From positions 503,324,544 through 503,388,543 of the forward strand of contig NC_053037.3 in assembly GCF_002575655.3 (NCBI RefSeq): DNA of 64,000 bases, in the 5' to 3' direction. This document shows positions 21,020-32,214 of this stretch, piece by piece. Source of the DNA: Aegilops tauschii subsp. strangulata (Eukaryota > Streptophyta > Magnoliopsida > Poales > Poaceae). The number at the start of each line of letters is the position of its first letter. The stretch's first letter is position 1. Position numbers and translations under genes: made by a program. The notes under the pieces are model-generated. The model was not told the DNA's origin and made no database searches. It was given only the letters and a program-made list of their open reading frames with translations.

Positions 21020-24000
21020 ATGGTCCGCACGATGACCGAAGGCATCGTGTATAGGTTTTTGAGCTCCGCGAAGGCCGAGATGCTTGAAAAGAACGAGACA
21101 GAGATAAGATGTCCGTGTCGAAGATGCAAGCTGAAGAGCCTTATTGCGGACCCGGATTCCGGGCAGGTGCGGGACCACCTGCTCTTGCGTGGTTTCATGG
21201 ATGGCTATCGGTGGAAAGGTGATGAAGATGACTATGAAGTCGTCCATGGGGGTCGGGCAAGAAATGAGGATGGGCAGCAAGACAACCACCGCGGCTCGGG
21301 CGGCCGAGAAGACGAAGAATCTCCAGGACATGATCACGACGGTGATGTTGTACACAGTCATCATGCAGAAGATGCCGGACATGATGATGAGGAAGATGCA
21401 GGAGCAGACGAAGGGCATGATCATGAAGATGAAGATGCCGGCGGAGCAGACGACGATGGACCATCGATGGGCTGGGTGCAGGACCCTCATATTCAAGAGC
21501 AGCTTCTCAAGCAGACGGATAACGCAAGAGCTGCCGCCCGAGAGAAAGCCAAGCTAGATCAACTGGACATAGACGCGGTTATTCCATTGTATGAAGGATG
21601 CAGGCCCGAGGATACCCGCCTGAAAGTAACTCTCATGGCTCTGGAGATGAAGGTAAAACACAAAATGACCGACGCCTGCTTCGACGAGAACATGTCATTC
21701 TGGCACGAACGTCTTCCCAAGGGGAACAAGTGCCCGACCAGTTTCGAGGAGGCGAAGAAAATCGTGTGTCCTCTGGATTTACCGCACGTGAAATACCATG
21801 TGTGCATGAACAATTGCATCATTTATCGGGACGAGCACGCGGAGTCTACCATATGTCCGGTGTGCGGCATCACTCGGATAGGGAGGAGAAGAAGCGAGAA
21901 TATGACGCAAATGATCCGGAGATAAATAAAAAAGACAAGATGCTGAGTCACCCTAAGGATGGGAGCCAGTGGCAAGCGTTGAACTTCGAACACCCAGAAT
22001 TTGGGAATGACCCAAGGAACATCATGCTGGGCGCGAGCACCGATGGAGTCAATCCGTTTAGCAGCCAGAGAAGCACACGTAGGACCTGGCCTGTGTTTGT
22101 GTGGATGTACAACCTTCCCCCCTGGTTGTGCATGAAGAGGAAGTACATTCACATGAGTATGCTAATTGAAGGGCCGAAACAACCAGGGAACGACATCAAT
22201 CTGTATCTAGGGCTGCTGAAAGAGGAGCTAGACATGCTGTGGAAAACGCCAGCCAATACATGGGATGCCGCAAAGAAAGAATATTTCCCTATGAGAGCCG
22301 CAGTGCTCACGACGGTGCACGACTATCTCGGTTACGGATATCTCGCGGCGTAGGTGGTCCACGGATTTTCTGGATGCGTCAGGTGCATGGATGACACAAC
22401 GTATCGCCAGCTAGATAGAGATCCTGGGTCTTCGAAAACCGTGTTCATGGGACATCGAAGGTGGCTTCGTGACGATGACCCGTGGAGGAAACGCAAGGAT
22501 CTGTTCGATGGTGAAACCGAACCCCGAAGATGCCCGCGTACGAGCAGCGGCGAGGAAATAGACGAGTTGTTGAAAAATTGGAAAGGTTGCCCACTGCCGG
22601 GAAAGAAGCAAAAGGCGCCAGAGCCGGGAAAGAAGCGAAAGCTTAAGGCGCCAGAGCCACTGCTGAAGGTATGGAAAACGAGGTCTGTTTTCTGGGACTT
22701 GCCGTATTGGAAGATCCACCGTGTGCCTCATAACCTATGCATATCACGAAGAACGTGTGCGAGAGTCTGCTTGGTACCCTGCTCAACATGCCAGAGAGGA
22801 CCAAAGATGGGCTGAAAGCAAGGGCAGACTTGAAATCAATGGGCATCAGGGAGGAGCTTCACGCTAATGATGATGATGATGAGGCGAAGCAGGACACGGA
22901 AAGTCGTTGCAAAGGCAAAAAGGCGAAGAAGACCGGAAATGACTTCCCTCTCGCATGCTTCACTCTAAGTCAGGAGGAGATCGATCAGTTTTTCACCTGC
23001 CTCGTAGGAGTAAAACTTCCTTACGGTTACGCGGGGAAGATAAGCAGATACCTAGACTCAGCGAAGCAGAAGTTCAGCGGGATGAAGTCTCACGACTGTC
23101 ATGTGTTGATGACGCAGATACTTCCAGTTGCAATCCGTGGGATCATGGACGCGCACGTCCGTGAAACGCTATTTGGCCTATGCAACTTTTTCGACGTCAT
23201 CTCACGGAAGTCGGTTGGCGTGAGGCAACTAAGAAGGCTACAGGAAGAGATCGTGGTGCTACTATGTGAGCTTGAGATGTACTTCCCGCCCGCATTCTTC
23301 GACATTATGGTGCATCTGCTGGTCCATATCGTGGAGGATATCATCCAACTCGGGCCGACGTTCCTGCACAGCATGATGCCGTTCGAAAGGATGAATGGTG
23401 TCATCAAAGGATACGTTCGCAACATGTCACATCCAGAGGGAAGCATAGCCAGGGGCTTTCTGACCGAAGAGTGCATCTCCTACTGCACGAATTATCTAGG
23501 CATCAAGAACCCCGTTGGTCTGCCCGTCAACAGGCACCTCGGCAGGCTCGCTGGATGGGGTCACCGTGAGGGTCGCCGCGAAATGCATGTCGACTTCGAT
23601 GGTCGACTCGCCGACTTTGAAAGAGCAAACCTAGTCGCGCTACAACAGATAGACGTGGTCGATCCTTGGGTGGTAGAGCACAAAACGTTTATTGAGAAGA
23701 CGTACAATGACCAAGGCCAACAGAGGACGGACGGAGATATAAACAAAGAGCACAACTCATGTTTCACGCGTTGGTTCAAGCAGAAGCTTCTGTCGTACCC
23801 TTTACATGAGGATTCTTCCGCGGAAGAACAACTCATATTCGCCTTGTCACAGGGCGCCAAGCACAACCTGATGACGTATGAGGCGTACGATATCAACGGC
23901 TACACATTCTACACCGAGGACAAGGACATGAAGAGCGATGGTTATCAGAACTCCGGGGTAACGATGGAATCCTACACCGGTAACGACAAGGACAGATACT

Positions 24001-24458
24001 ACGGAAGGATCGAGGAGATCTGGGAGCTGAGCTACGCTGGAGAGAAGGTCCCGATGTTCCGTGTCAGATGGGCCAAGAGCGTCATAAAAGAAGACCGGTA
24101 TTTCACCACCATGGTTATACCCGAAGCCAAATCCAAGACCGCAGGCGCGAACGTCACCGCGAAAAATGAGCGATGGGTACTGGCTTCCCAAGTGGACCAA
24201 TGCTTCTTCATTACCGACCCGCCCAAGCCCAGTCGTGTTGTCGTGAGGAGAGGCAAAAGGAAGATCATCGGAATGGATGGAGTCGCCAATGAGCAAGACT
24301 TCGACAAGTACGGCGACCCGAAGATGGAACATGACGACGACGATGAAGTATCAGCATACACCACAAGAAGAAGCAGGACCACCCTACCTAAAGGACGTCC
24401 GTTCAAGAGAAGAACTCCATTTACGAAAAATAAGGGCAAGAAGATTGTGAATAGATAG
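21020..24458 (+). pseudogene. TNP2-type (Transposase_21) CACTA transposase of CACTA-1
   Basis: ATG at 21020 follows an acceptor-like site and starts MVRTMTEGIVYRFL. A cysteine pair CPCRRC is followed by a His/Asp/Glu-rich acidic segment (residues of about 95-155). The catalytic transposase region begins after a frameshift with an apparent small deletion near 21885: NPFSSQRSTRRTWPVFVWMYNLPP, GYLAA, then an in-frame TAG at 22351-22353. A further frameshift near 22736 leads into MHITKNVCESLLGTLLN. From 22737 the frame is open for 573 codons and includes GLKSHD-like GMKSHDCHVLM, a DUF4218-like block (MPFERMNGVIKGYVRN) and a C-terminal DUF4216-like block. It would recognise the CACTA ends and cut the element out. 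Three lesions make it inactive. Confidence 0.9.
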
Positions 24459-25021
24459 CTAGCTAAGATCGATTATATTTAAATTGTAGTCTTCATTTCT
24501 CGATTGTATTTCATGGGCACTTTTTGAACTCATGAATGTTTTTAAATTTCATGGACACTCGATCTCGATCCCCTCCATCTCGATCGCCATCCCACCTCGC
24601 CAGATCCGGTCCCCCTCGCCGCCGAGCACCCCCCGCACCATCTCCCCCGCTCCACCGGCCGCCGCCGCTGACCCCCCCGCATCCTCCCCCACTCCACCGC
24701 CGCAGACGACCCACCGCACCCTCCCCCGCTCCACCGCCGCCGAGCACCCCCCGCACCCTCCCTGGCCCGCTCCACCGTCACAAATGAAGGCAACTAAAAT
24801 TGCAAAAAAACAAACTTGATTATATTTTCAAATAACAAATTTGATGATATTTTCAAATAATAAATTTGATGGTATTTTCAAATAATAAATTTGATGATAT
24901 TTTTTAAAAAATTATTACTGTTTTTATAAAAAAAATATTACTGTTATGATTTAAACAAGTTTGAACATATTTAAACACAAATAAATATCAAACAGCATTT
25001 TAAATGCATAAAAACAAAAAT
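24459..25021 (+). other. Downstream region of the transposase gene; GC-rich then AT-rich
   Basis: The stop at 24456-24458 is followed by a likely 3' UTR. A Pro-codon-rich CCGCCGC tract (24560-24775) reads open in several frames, which is a composition effect. AT-rich direct repeats ATTTGATG(A/G)TATTTTCAAATAA (24826-24900) follow. No gene is evident. Confidence 0.5.
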
Positions 25022-25096
25022 TGGGGAGCCTGGGAATCGAACCCATGACCTCCTAGTGTGTTTGCTGCGTGCTGACCAGTCGGGCTAGTAGGCATG
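25022..25096 (-). ncRNA. tRNA-like sequence (degenerate)
   Basis: On the minus strand an A-box-like TAGCCCGACTGG and an exact B-box GGTTCGATTCC are spaced as in a tRNA. The T arm GGGTTCGATTCCC folds well. The acceptor ends GCCTACT and GGCTCCCC do not pair, so this is not a working tRNA. It may be a tRNA-derived fragment or a SINE head. A second A-box-like copy lies at about 25129-25148. Confidence 0.4.
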
Positions 25097-25149
25097 TTCT
25101 GATGGAGATAGGGTTAGGTGGAATATAACCTGACCAGTCAGGCTAGTAA

Positions 25150-27179
25150 TTTCTAATGGCGCACCAGGGTGAGGTGCGCCATTGCTATCGTCGTACTTAT
25201 GGCGCACTTGGGGGAGGTGCGCCATTGCTAACCCTCCCCCACTCCACCTATTCCCCTCGCACTGTGGCCTCCCTCCCTCCCTCGCCAGATCCCCCACTCG
25301 ACCCCAACCATACGCCGCCGCCCCCTTGCTCCGCCCCCTCCGTCCGCTGCGCCTGCACGTCGTCGGAGACGCCGCCGACGTTGTGGTCTTGCGCTGCCCC
25401 GACGCCGCCGCCCCGACCCCCGCGGGACTCCACCCCCGCCGCCCCCGCGCCCCCCGAACGAGATCGGCCGAGCGCTCCTCTCCTCTCCTCCTCCCTCCCC
25501 CGTGGCCAGCGGCTGCTCTCCTTCGACCACGGCCTGGGGTGAGCCTCTCTTCCTTGCCTCTATGCTTCTTGTCCATGTCACTGTTCCCTGTTCCTCTCTT
25601 GTTCATGCTACTAGTTACACGGATCAATGGATGTTAGATAGATGTATGTATGTTGATGTTAGTTAGGTATATGATGCATGATGGATGGATGGATGAGTTG
25701 TGCTAGTTGCTTGCTAGATGGATGGATAGTAGTTTGGTTCTGTTTTTGCTGCTGTTTGGTTCTGAAGATGAGTAGCAAGTATAGTAGGAAGATGATGCAT
25801 AGTAGTTTTATGTTGTTGTAGTAGTTGTAGTTGTAGATACAGTAGCAGTACCATGTGCTACAGTAACAAGTGTCATGTTGTTGTATTAGATACAGTAGCA
25901 GTATCATGTGCTGCTGAAGATGAGTAGTTGTAGGAAGATGATGCCCTAATGGAAGTGACATGAGTATTTGGCCTGCCCATCATGTTTGTTGGTTGTTTGC
26001 TGTCATGTTGTTATTACTTCCATTAGGGCATCTGTTGGTTCATTAATCTTAAGCCCATTATTCCATGGAATAGCTAAACTATAATACTATTATTCATTTA
26101 TGATAGTTTGTGAGATACAGAAATAGATAAATTTAAGTTTGTAATGGCTAACAGCCAGACATGTGAATCTGTTCTTGATACTTCTTTTCCCTTTTCTTAG
26201 AATAATCATATACAAATTAGAACCTTTCTAACATCTGCATATTTCAGGTTTCCGAGGAGGTAAAGGAAGTGAAGTCCGGACAGTGCAGCAGCAGCAACAC
26301 CTCCAAGGTGAGAAATATGTTCCTATTTATCTTTTTTTGCTCAAGTTCTTCAGTACATCATATAATATAGAGAAGTGCAGATCAAGTGGTGCAATCATAT
26401 ACATCTGGCCACTTAAGTCATCCTTCCCTTTAAGCAGAGTGATGCCTTTCGATGTCACACAATAATGTTTGTTGCAAGAACATTCTGCTCTTAGTGTTCG
26501 TTTGTTTACAAAGATCCTGCTTATATATACTGATGATGAGTCTTGTTGAAACCTTACATATGTTGGTTCCTGCTTATTTGCTCCCATAGCACAAACTTGA
26601 GCTGCTAGCATAAAAAGTGTTGCAGGCGACAGACAGTGAGGAGCTACTGTCAAAAACTTGACCTACTGTAAAAAAATCAGTTATGGCATCTAGAATTATG
26701 TCAGTTTTGTTTTGTAACTAGAAGACCATAGTGTTAGGAATCCTATCCAAACTGTAGTTTTCAGTATTCTGTCCAAACTGAAAACTGTTAAAAAGACCAT
26801 GTGTCTTTTTGTCAAAATCTGCATGTAAAACTGAAATAATCAGTTATAAAGAATATCCTCAAGACCATGTGTTTCTTGGATTTCTGTAATGATGATGGAA
26901 CATTATAAAGCATTGTACTCCAGTGTGTATGAAGGATACAAAAAATTTAGCAACTTCTCTGATTTTATAAAGTTGTTATGGGTGAAACTTCACATGTTTT
27001 TAGGCTAGTGCAGGGTGTTGCTTTATTGTGATGCCTCTGAATTACTTGTGATCACATTGAGAAATACTTGCAAAGATGATGATCATCTTTTACAGAAAAC
27101 AATTTCTGTAAACACATCAGTAACTTTGCTAGTTTGCTGGGTTTTGTCTCCGACCATTGTGTCGTGATGAATTTGCAGG
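25150..27179 (+). promoter_or_regulatory. Probable promoter and long leader of CACTA-1 gene 2
   Basis: Two inverted GGCGCACC/GGTGCGCC pairs lie at 25155-25230, far from the element ends. A CT- and GC-rich exon-like tract follows (25235-25540) and ends at a donor-like GGG|GTGAGCC. An AT-rich region with an acceptor-like ATTTCAG|GTTTCCGAGG near 26250 comes next. No ORF of coding character is visible. The layout suggests a spliced 5' UTR for the gene starting at 27849. Confidence 0.4.
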
Positions 27180-27340
27180 TGCCCCGAGAGGCCCTTGAGT
27201 TTGCTGGAATGTCGATTAACTTCCGTTCCGGCAAATTCGGGTACTCCATATGTCCTATTTTCAGCAAAGGTATGCTGAAATTTTCCATGAATTTTAGCAT
27301 GACTTTGCTAAAAATAGGACATATGGGGTACTTGCAACTA
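27180..27340 (+). repeat. Leader exon segment with a long inverted repeat
   Basis: After an acceptor-like TTTGCAG, the segment TTTGCTGGAATGTCGATTAA matches the leader of the transposase gene at 20883. Bases 27241-27286 are then followed directly by their near-complement up to 27331 (arms share CCATATGTCCTATTTT and AGCAAAG), with almost no loop. A donor-like AAAG|GTATGC lies inside the hairpin. Confidence 0.75.
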
Positions 27341-27546
27341 ATGCATGGGCCGGGGTATCTTAGTACTTAGTTAAGTAGGATCAACTGCCCCGCCATTCTT
27401 GCTGCATTAAACCATAGGTGGCAATAGAGCCAAGTGATTGGGCCCAACTAAGAATTCTCCTTAGCATCGATAAACCCTAGATGATAAACCCAACATAGGT
27501 GGCAATAGAGCCAAGTGATTAGTGCCAAGTGATTAGGCCCAACCTA

Positions 27547-27790
27547 GGGTGCCTCGGCATCGATAAACCCTAAATGATGAAAACTTAACTTAGCATTTAG
27601 GGTGCCTCGGCATCGACAAACCCTAAATGATGAAACCTTGGCTTCTATAGGGTGCCTCGGTGTCGATGAGAACCTAAATGATGTACGCTTAGGCTTTTAG
27701 GGTGCCTCGGCGTCGACAAACCCTAAATGATAAAAGCTTAGCTTTTAGGATGCTCGGTGTCGACAAACCTTAAATGATGAGACCATGATC
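27547..27790 (+). repeat. Tandem repeat of about 50 bp just upstream of CACTA-1 gene 2
   Basis: The unit GGGTGCCTCGGCATCGACAA then ACCCTAAATGATG starts at 27547, 27600, 27650 and 27700, with a diverged copy at 27748. Looser related copies lie upstream from about 27450. Each unit carries an AACCCTAAA telomere-like word. The array ends about 60 bp before the ATG-bearing exon. Confidence 0.8.
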
Positions 27791-27848
27791 TTGTTCCTTG
27801 ACAATAACCAACTTTTTGACCAAACTTTTTTCCTATTTAGAGCGAAAC

Positions 27849-30800
27849 ATGGCCCACAACGATGAGGCCGGCGGTTCGGGCGGCAAGCAGTTCTGGGAGC
27901 TGTCCCAGGAGATGGAGGAAGAACCTCACCGCTATGAGGACGCCGCGGAAGGGAGCTGTCCCAGCAATTCTGACTACACAACCCCTAGTGGCATCGGGGA
28001 TGACACCACTGATGGTGCCGCCGAGGATGCCACCACTGATGATGGCGGAGCACGCACAGATGGCAGCCAACCGAAGAGGCAACGAAAGGACCGGTGCCCC
28101 AACGTGCTCGGCACCATCAAGGAGGAATTTACTGAAGTGAACTCCGACGGGCATCCAACGGCGCCCAAACATGTAGTCAAGGGGTACTCGATTCAGCTCG
28201 GGTGCATTCTCCGGAGCACCGTCTCGATCAACACCGAGAACCTAAGGCATAAGGACCGAGGGAATTTGCGCAGCCTCCTCTTCACGAAGCTGCACGAACG
28301 ATACAAGTTCCCCGCTGAGTTTGCAAACACACGCCTCTCAGGGAATAAAGTGAACAGTGCCGCCCTCACGAGGATGAGCACGACCCTGTCTACATGGAGA
28401 AGCACGGTGAAGGCAATGATTGAAAAAGGTGACAGTTATGACAAGATCAAGGCGAAATATCCTTTGATGAGCGAAGATGACTACAAGGAGTTCAAGATCA
28501 AGTGCGAGAGCAGCGCAACCTCCGAATCAAGTCAGTGGGGGAAAGAAATGCGGGAGTTGAACTTAGGGGTCCACCAACTCGGTCCCGACGGTTACAGAGT
28601 GGCGGAGCCTATATGGGACAAGGAGGACGCGGAGCATACCGAGCAAGGCCTACCGCCCCGCTTCAAGAAATTACGTGACAAGCAGACCAGGAACTTTGTC
28701 AAGGCCCGGTACAAGGAGGACCCAGTAACAAAGGAGCTTACCACGGATCTGAAGACCAGGGCGCTTGAGCTTGTTCTGGTAAGGAATACACCCCCGCGTA
28801 ATTAGCTCCATATGGTTGCATTCTAATTAATGAAGCCAAATTTCTAAATGGTTCACATTCCTTCCGCAGGAGGCTGAAAGCAGTAGCGCGGGGTCGTCTC
28901 AGAGCTCCCCTTTTGACACCCCTTTAAATAGGGTGTTGAACGTAATGAAAAACAAGGATAATCTCAGTAAGCCGTCGTCAGCTGGTCTTGTGGCCGGCAA
29001 AGGCTTGTCCACAAAATGGTCGTCATACTATACCGCTGGTGGGCGAAAGGAGAAAAAGACCAGCTCGGAAAGCCAGTCGCGCGAGGTTCATGAACTCAAG
29101 GCACAAGTGGCGCGGATTCCGGAGATTGTCCAAGAGCAAGTGCAACAACAACTGGTAACGACGCTCACCGCCATTGTGCCTACCTTGATTCAGGGGCTGA
29201 CGACGTGGATTGCGGGCGGCCAACGGGGGCCTCCCCCGGTTCCCAGCTTCACGGCCAGCAACTCGCACAATGCGCAGGCGGCGCCATTGGTGTCTCCGGC
29301 GGAGGCGGTATTCGTGTCTCCGGCGCCGGCACGGGCATTGGAGCTTAATGCACCCGGGTGTACGCCAGCCGGCACCTCGCCAGCAAGCGGCCCCTCCGTC
29401 AGTTGCACGCGCACGCCCGCCGTTAGCGGTGCCTCGACATTAACCGAGCTCGACGGCATCACGGTAACTAAGCCTCTCGGCCGATGACTTCATCTCCTTG
29501 CCTTTGACTGGGCATCCCTGACGCCCTACATGTTTTCGCAGGGCGCCACCGATGTTCCTTGCACTCTCCGGCACTTCGTGGGCGGCGAGTTGGTCGATGT
29601 CACCAAGGGTAGAATCGTTCAACCGGGCAATCGCGTGTTCCACGGTAATCCGATGCCACCCACCTTGTATAGGGTCGAACTGGTTCGGGTGCTTCCAGGC
29701 TGCGTCGAGTTGTTACCTCCAATTCGACCCGCTGGGGCCGACGAAGATGATGTGATGACCCTCAGTGCCTGTGTAAGCTGGCCCCTGCTTTGGCCTAAGA
29801 GCCAGATTCGTTTGGGGGCGGGGGACACCACCCCACAGACAAGACCGCCAGTCGTGCCAGCGCCAAGCCATGGCAAGAATGCCGCAATGCTACCGGACAT
29901 GCCGGACATCCCTATGGCACAGGATCCGTACATGCATATGGCACAGGATCTGGACGACGACGACAACGACGGCGGGACATTTTCCAACGTCGATAAGTAC
30001 TTTCCCGAACATGGGTATGGTGACGAGTTCTGCGGGCCTCCTTCTCAAGAACCCAACCCTGAAAAAGACGACCGCGATCTAGCTGGTATGGCGGAGAAAC
30101 CCAATTGCAACAGGCGTCGTCTGGCGTTCAGTTCTCAAGAGACGCCTCCAGCTGCCGCCTTCACTGAGCCTCAGATAGCTGAGGTGCCAAATATTATCAG
30201 CCCCAACACGCTCAAGAAGGCGGTCTGTGAGCAGAACTCGATCCCATTACAGCAGATTAGGAAGAAGGGACGGAAACGAAAGAATAACAACGGCGCCAGT
30301 GCGAGCCAGCCGGCACCGAGTACGATCCGTGCTCAGGACGGCCACCTTCACCTAAGGATATCTCGAGGAGGGTGCATGTGGCGGGTAGGCCGATGCTACC
30401 GACAAATATGCTCAATGCTGCAACCGGTGCTATGCGGAGTCTGCATGACAGTGTTCTTTCTTTGGAGAAGCGGCGTCTTAGAGAGAATGATGTGGCATAC
30501 CCGGTTTTTGTGGCCAAGGTGCCAGAGGGCAAGGGATTTGTGGATAGCGCCGTCGGGGGTACGATCGTCTTGTGGTTTGATGACATCTTTTCTATGCTTA
30601 ACCTTCATCCGCTGCACTACACCTTCGTTCGGCTGTTTTCGCTGAGTATGGAGATGCGGATCATTAGAGACAAGATCCCGGACATTGTGATAGTCGACCC
30701 CTTCTACATACGTGCCAAGATCTTGGGCAGCGCTGGGGACCGGCAAATCGCGAGTTCATACCTCGAAGGCGTCATTCTGGCAAACCCAGATAAGGATAAC

Positions 30801-31467
30801 TTCCTCGTGCCTTACTTTCCCGAGTAAGTCATCTCCTAACCGCCCCGTAACATATGATTTCTTAGATTTCGATCGTTCTTTTTTTTCTAACATTCCGTGT
30901 TCTGTGGAGTGACACACATTGCACACTCATCCTCTTAAGCCCGAAATATTCCATGGCCACGTATTTCGACCTGGACCGTGACTCCAATATAGACTACACA
31001 AATATTAAGAAAGTTCTTGATGATGCTCTCCCCGGCTACGCCGCATCTGGAGGCACCTTTAAGAGGCAGTTCGTAGGTACGGCAGGCACATGTTCACCCA
31101 CAATACAACGTTCCCCTGCGTCAAGCAGCCGCCTGGCGGTCAGAAGGATGCCTACTACGCCCTCCATCACATGCGGCCGATCGTGCGGGACCATAATCAC
31201 CTTCTGCTACCAAATAATCTCAAAGATTGGGCCGCAAGCTTGGCGGCAATCCAGGACGCGGACATCCTACAAGAATTCTTTCGCATCCAGTCGGAGTTTG
31301 CAGAAATCATCCATCAAGATGTCCTTCGTACCTCGGGGCAGTTCTACCTCAAATTTCAACCGTCCAACAGTGAGATAGACACAACGCTACAAATGCAGGC
31401 TGACAATGCCCGCGACTTCATGACCATCACGACAGGCGGCGGCTTCATCCACGCTCCGGTCCCATGA
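27849..31467 (+). pseudogene. CACTA-1 gene 2: En/Spm-type second protein with DUF8039-like and Ulp1-like domains
   Basis: ATG at 27849 follows an acceptor TTCCTATTTAG. Introns at 28779-28869, 29464-29541 and about 30824-30909 all have GT..AG ends and keep frame (310 and 198 whole codons in exons 1 and 2). Exon 1 encodes a Ptta/En/Spm-type plant transposase domain (NLRSLLFTKLHERYKFP). Exon 2 has a coiled-coil-like VARIPEIVQEQVQQQL. Exon 3 has a domain like DUF8039 (PCTLRHFVGGELVDVTKGRI). The C-terminal part resembles a Ulp1/C48 protease: H in HCTLILL and D in ATYFDLD are present, but QPPGGQKDAYYA lacks the cysteine. Frameshifts near 30320 and 31075 break it. It may be a DNA-binding accessory protein, as TNPA is in En/Spm. 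Confidence 0.75.
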
Positions 31468-31712
31468 GTCGAGTCGAAAGTAGTGATGCTATGTGTAGTT
31501 CTGAAACATTGATTAGCTCATGTTGTAATTATACTTTAATGAACTTGTATGTCTCTTTGGTTTGGACAGTCATTCAACTTAGATGTAATCTATGCTATTT
31601 ATTAGTAGGACCATGAATCGTGCTATTAATGTCTTGCTTTTCTCTTCCGATCCTTTTGTTGCATACTTATATATTGCTTATGTATTGTCTCTTGTTTGGC
31701 TAGTGCATAGAG

Positions 31713-31967
31713 ATGCCGTCGTATGTCGTGTACAAGGGTAAGGTTCCCGGAGTCTACAACGACTGGGAGGAGTGTCGGAGACAGGTTCACCATTTCAGCG
31801 GTAACAGTTACAAAGGGTACACCACTAGGGTGGATGCGGAATCTAGATACGCGCGCTATCTAGCGGGAGAGAGGAGGGAGCGTTGGAGGAACCGGATGAA
31901 GACCAGTTTCATCGCGATGATGCACATCGTGATGACCGCAGCTCTCTTCTATGTGATGGTAGTTTAG
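31713..31967 (+). CDS. CACTA-1 small ORF, 84 aa: RNase H1-type hybrid-binding domain plus C-terminal membrane segment
   Basis: The frame is fully open. Residues 3-46 (YVVYKGKVPGVYNDW, EECRRQVHHFSGNSYKGYTT) match the N-terminal domain of eukaryotic RNase H1, also found in caulimovirus VI proteins, which binds RNA:DNA hybrids. A basic stretch follows (GERRERWRNRMK). The last 20 or so residues are hydrophobic (FIAMMHIVMTAALFYVMVV), a predicted tail-anchor-like membrane segment. No RNase H catalytic domain follows. It lies 245 bp downstream of gene 2, on the same strand and inside the transposon ends. Function unknown; possibly a third element-encoded protein, or an exon captured from the host. 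Confidence 0.75.
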   Translation: MPSYVVYKGKVPGVYNDWEECRRQVHHFSGNSYKGYTTRVDAESRYARYLAGERRERWRNRMKTSFIAMMHIVMTAALFYVMVV

Positions 31968-32214
31968 ATGATCGATATCGACTTGTAATGTGAAGACAAA
32001 CTCGCTACTCGCGGTCTCGAGACTTGTAATGTTCTATCTTTGTTCGGTCTTTTGAATTCGGAGACTAATATGATGAATTGTATTCGGAGACTAATCTTCT
32101 ATTGTATTCGATGAATCTGCTGTCGCTATGTGGTGCTGCTTATATTCTGTCCAATAATATATTTTGTAATCTGTGCAAAAATCAGAAAAGAAAAAAAATA
32201 ATCCCTAATATACA

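Noticed and set aside
24536..24800. Proline- and arginine-rich frames after the transposase stop
   Set aside because: A CCG-rich tract is open in several frames on both strands. It is more likely UTR or filler.
25022..25096. Functional tRNA gene
   Set aside because: The acceptor-stem ends do not pair and no convincing anticodon stem forms, so only a tRNA-like relic is claimed.
31713..31967. Endogenous caulimovirus fragment as the source of the hybrid-binding domain
   Set aside because: The domain also occurs in cellular RNase H1. No caulimovirus coat, movement or polymerase sequence is nearby, and the ORF has its own C-terminal membrane segment.
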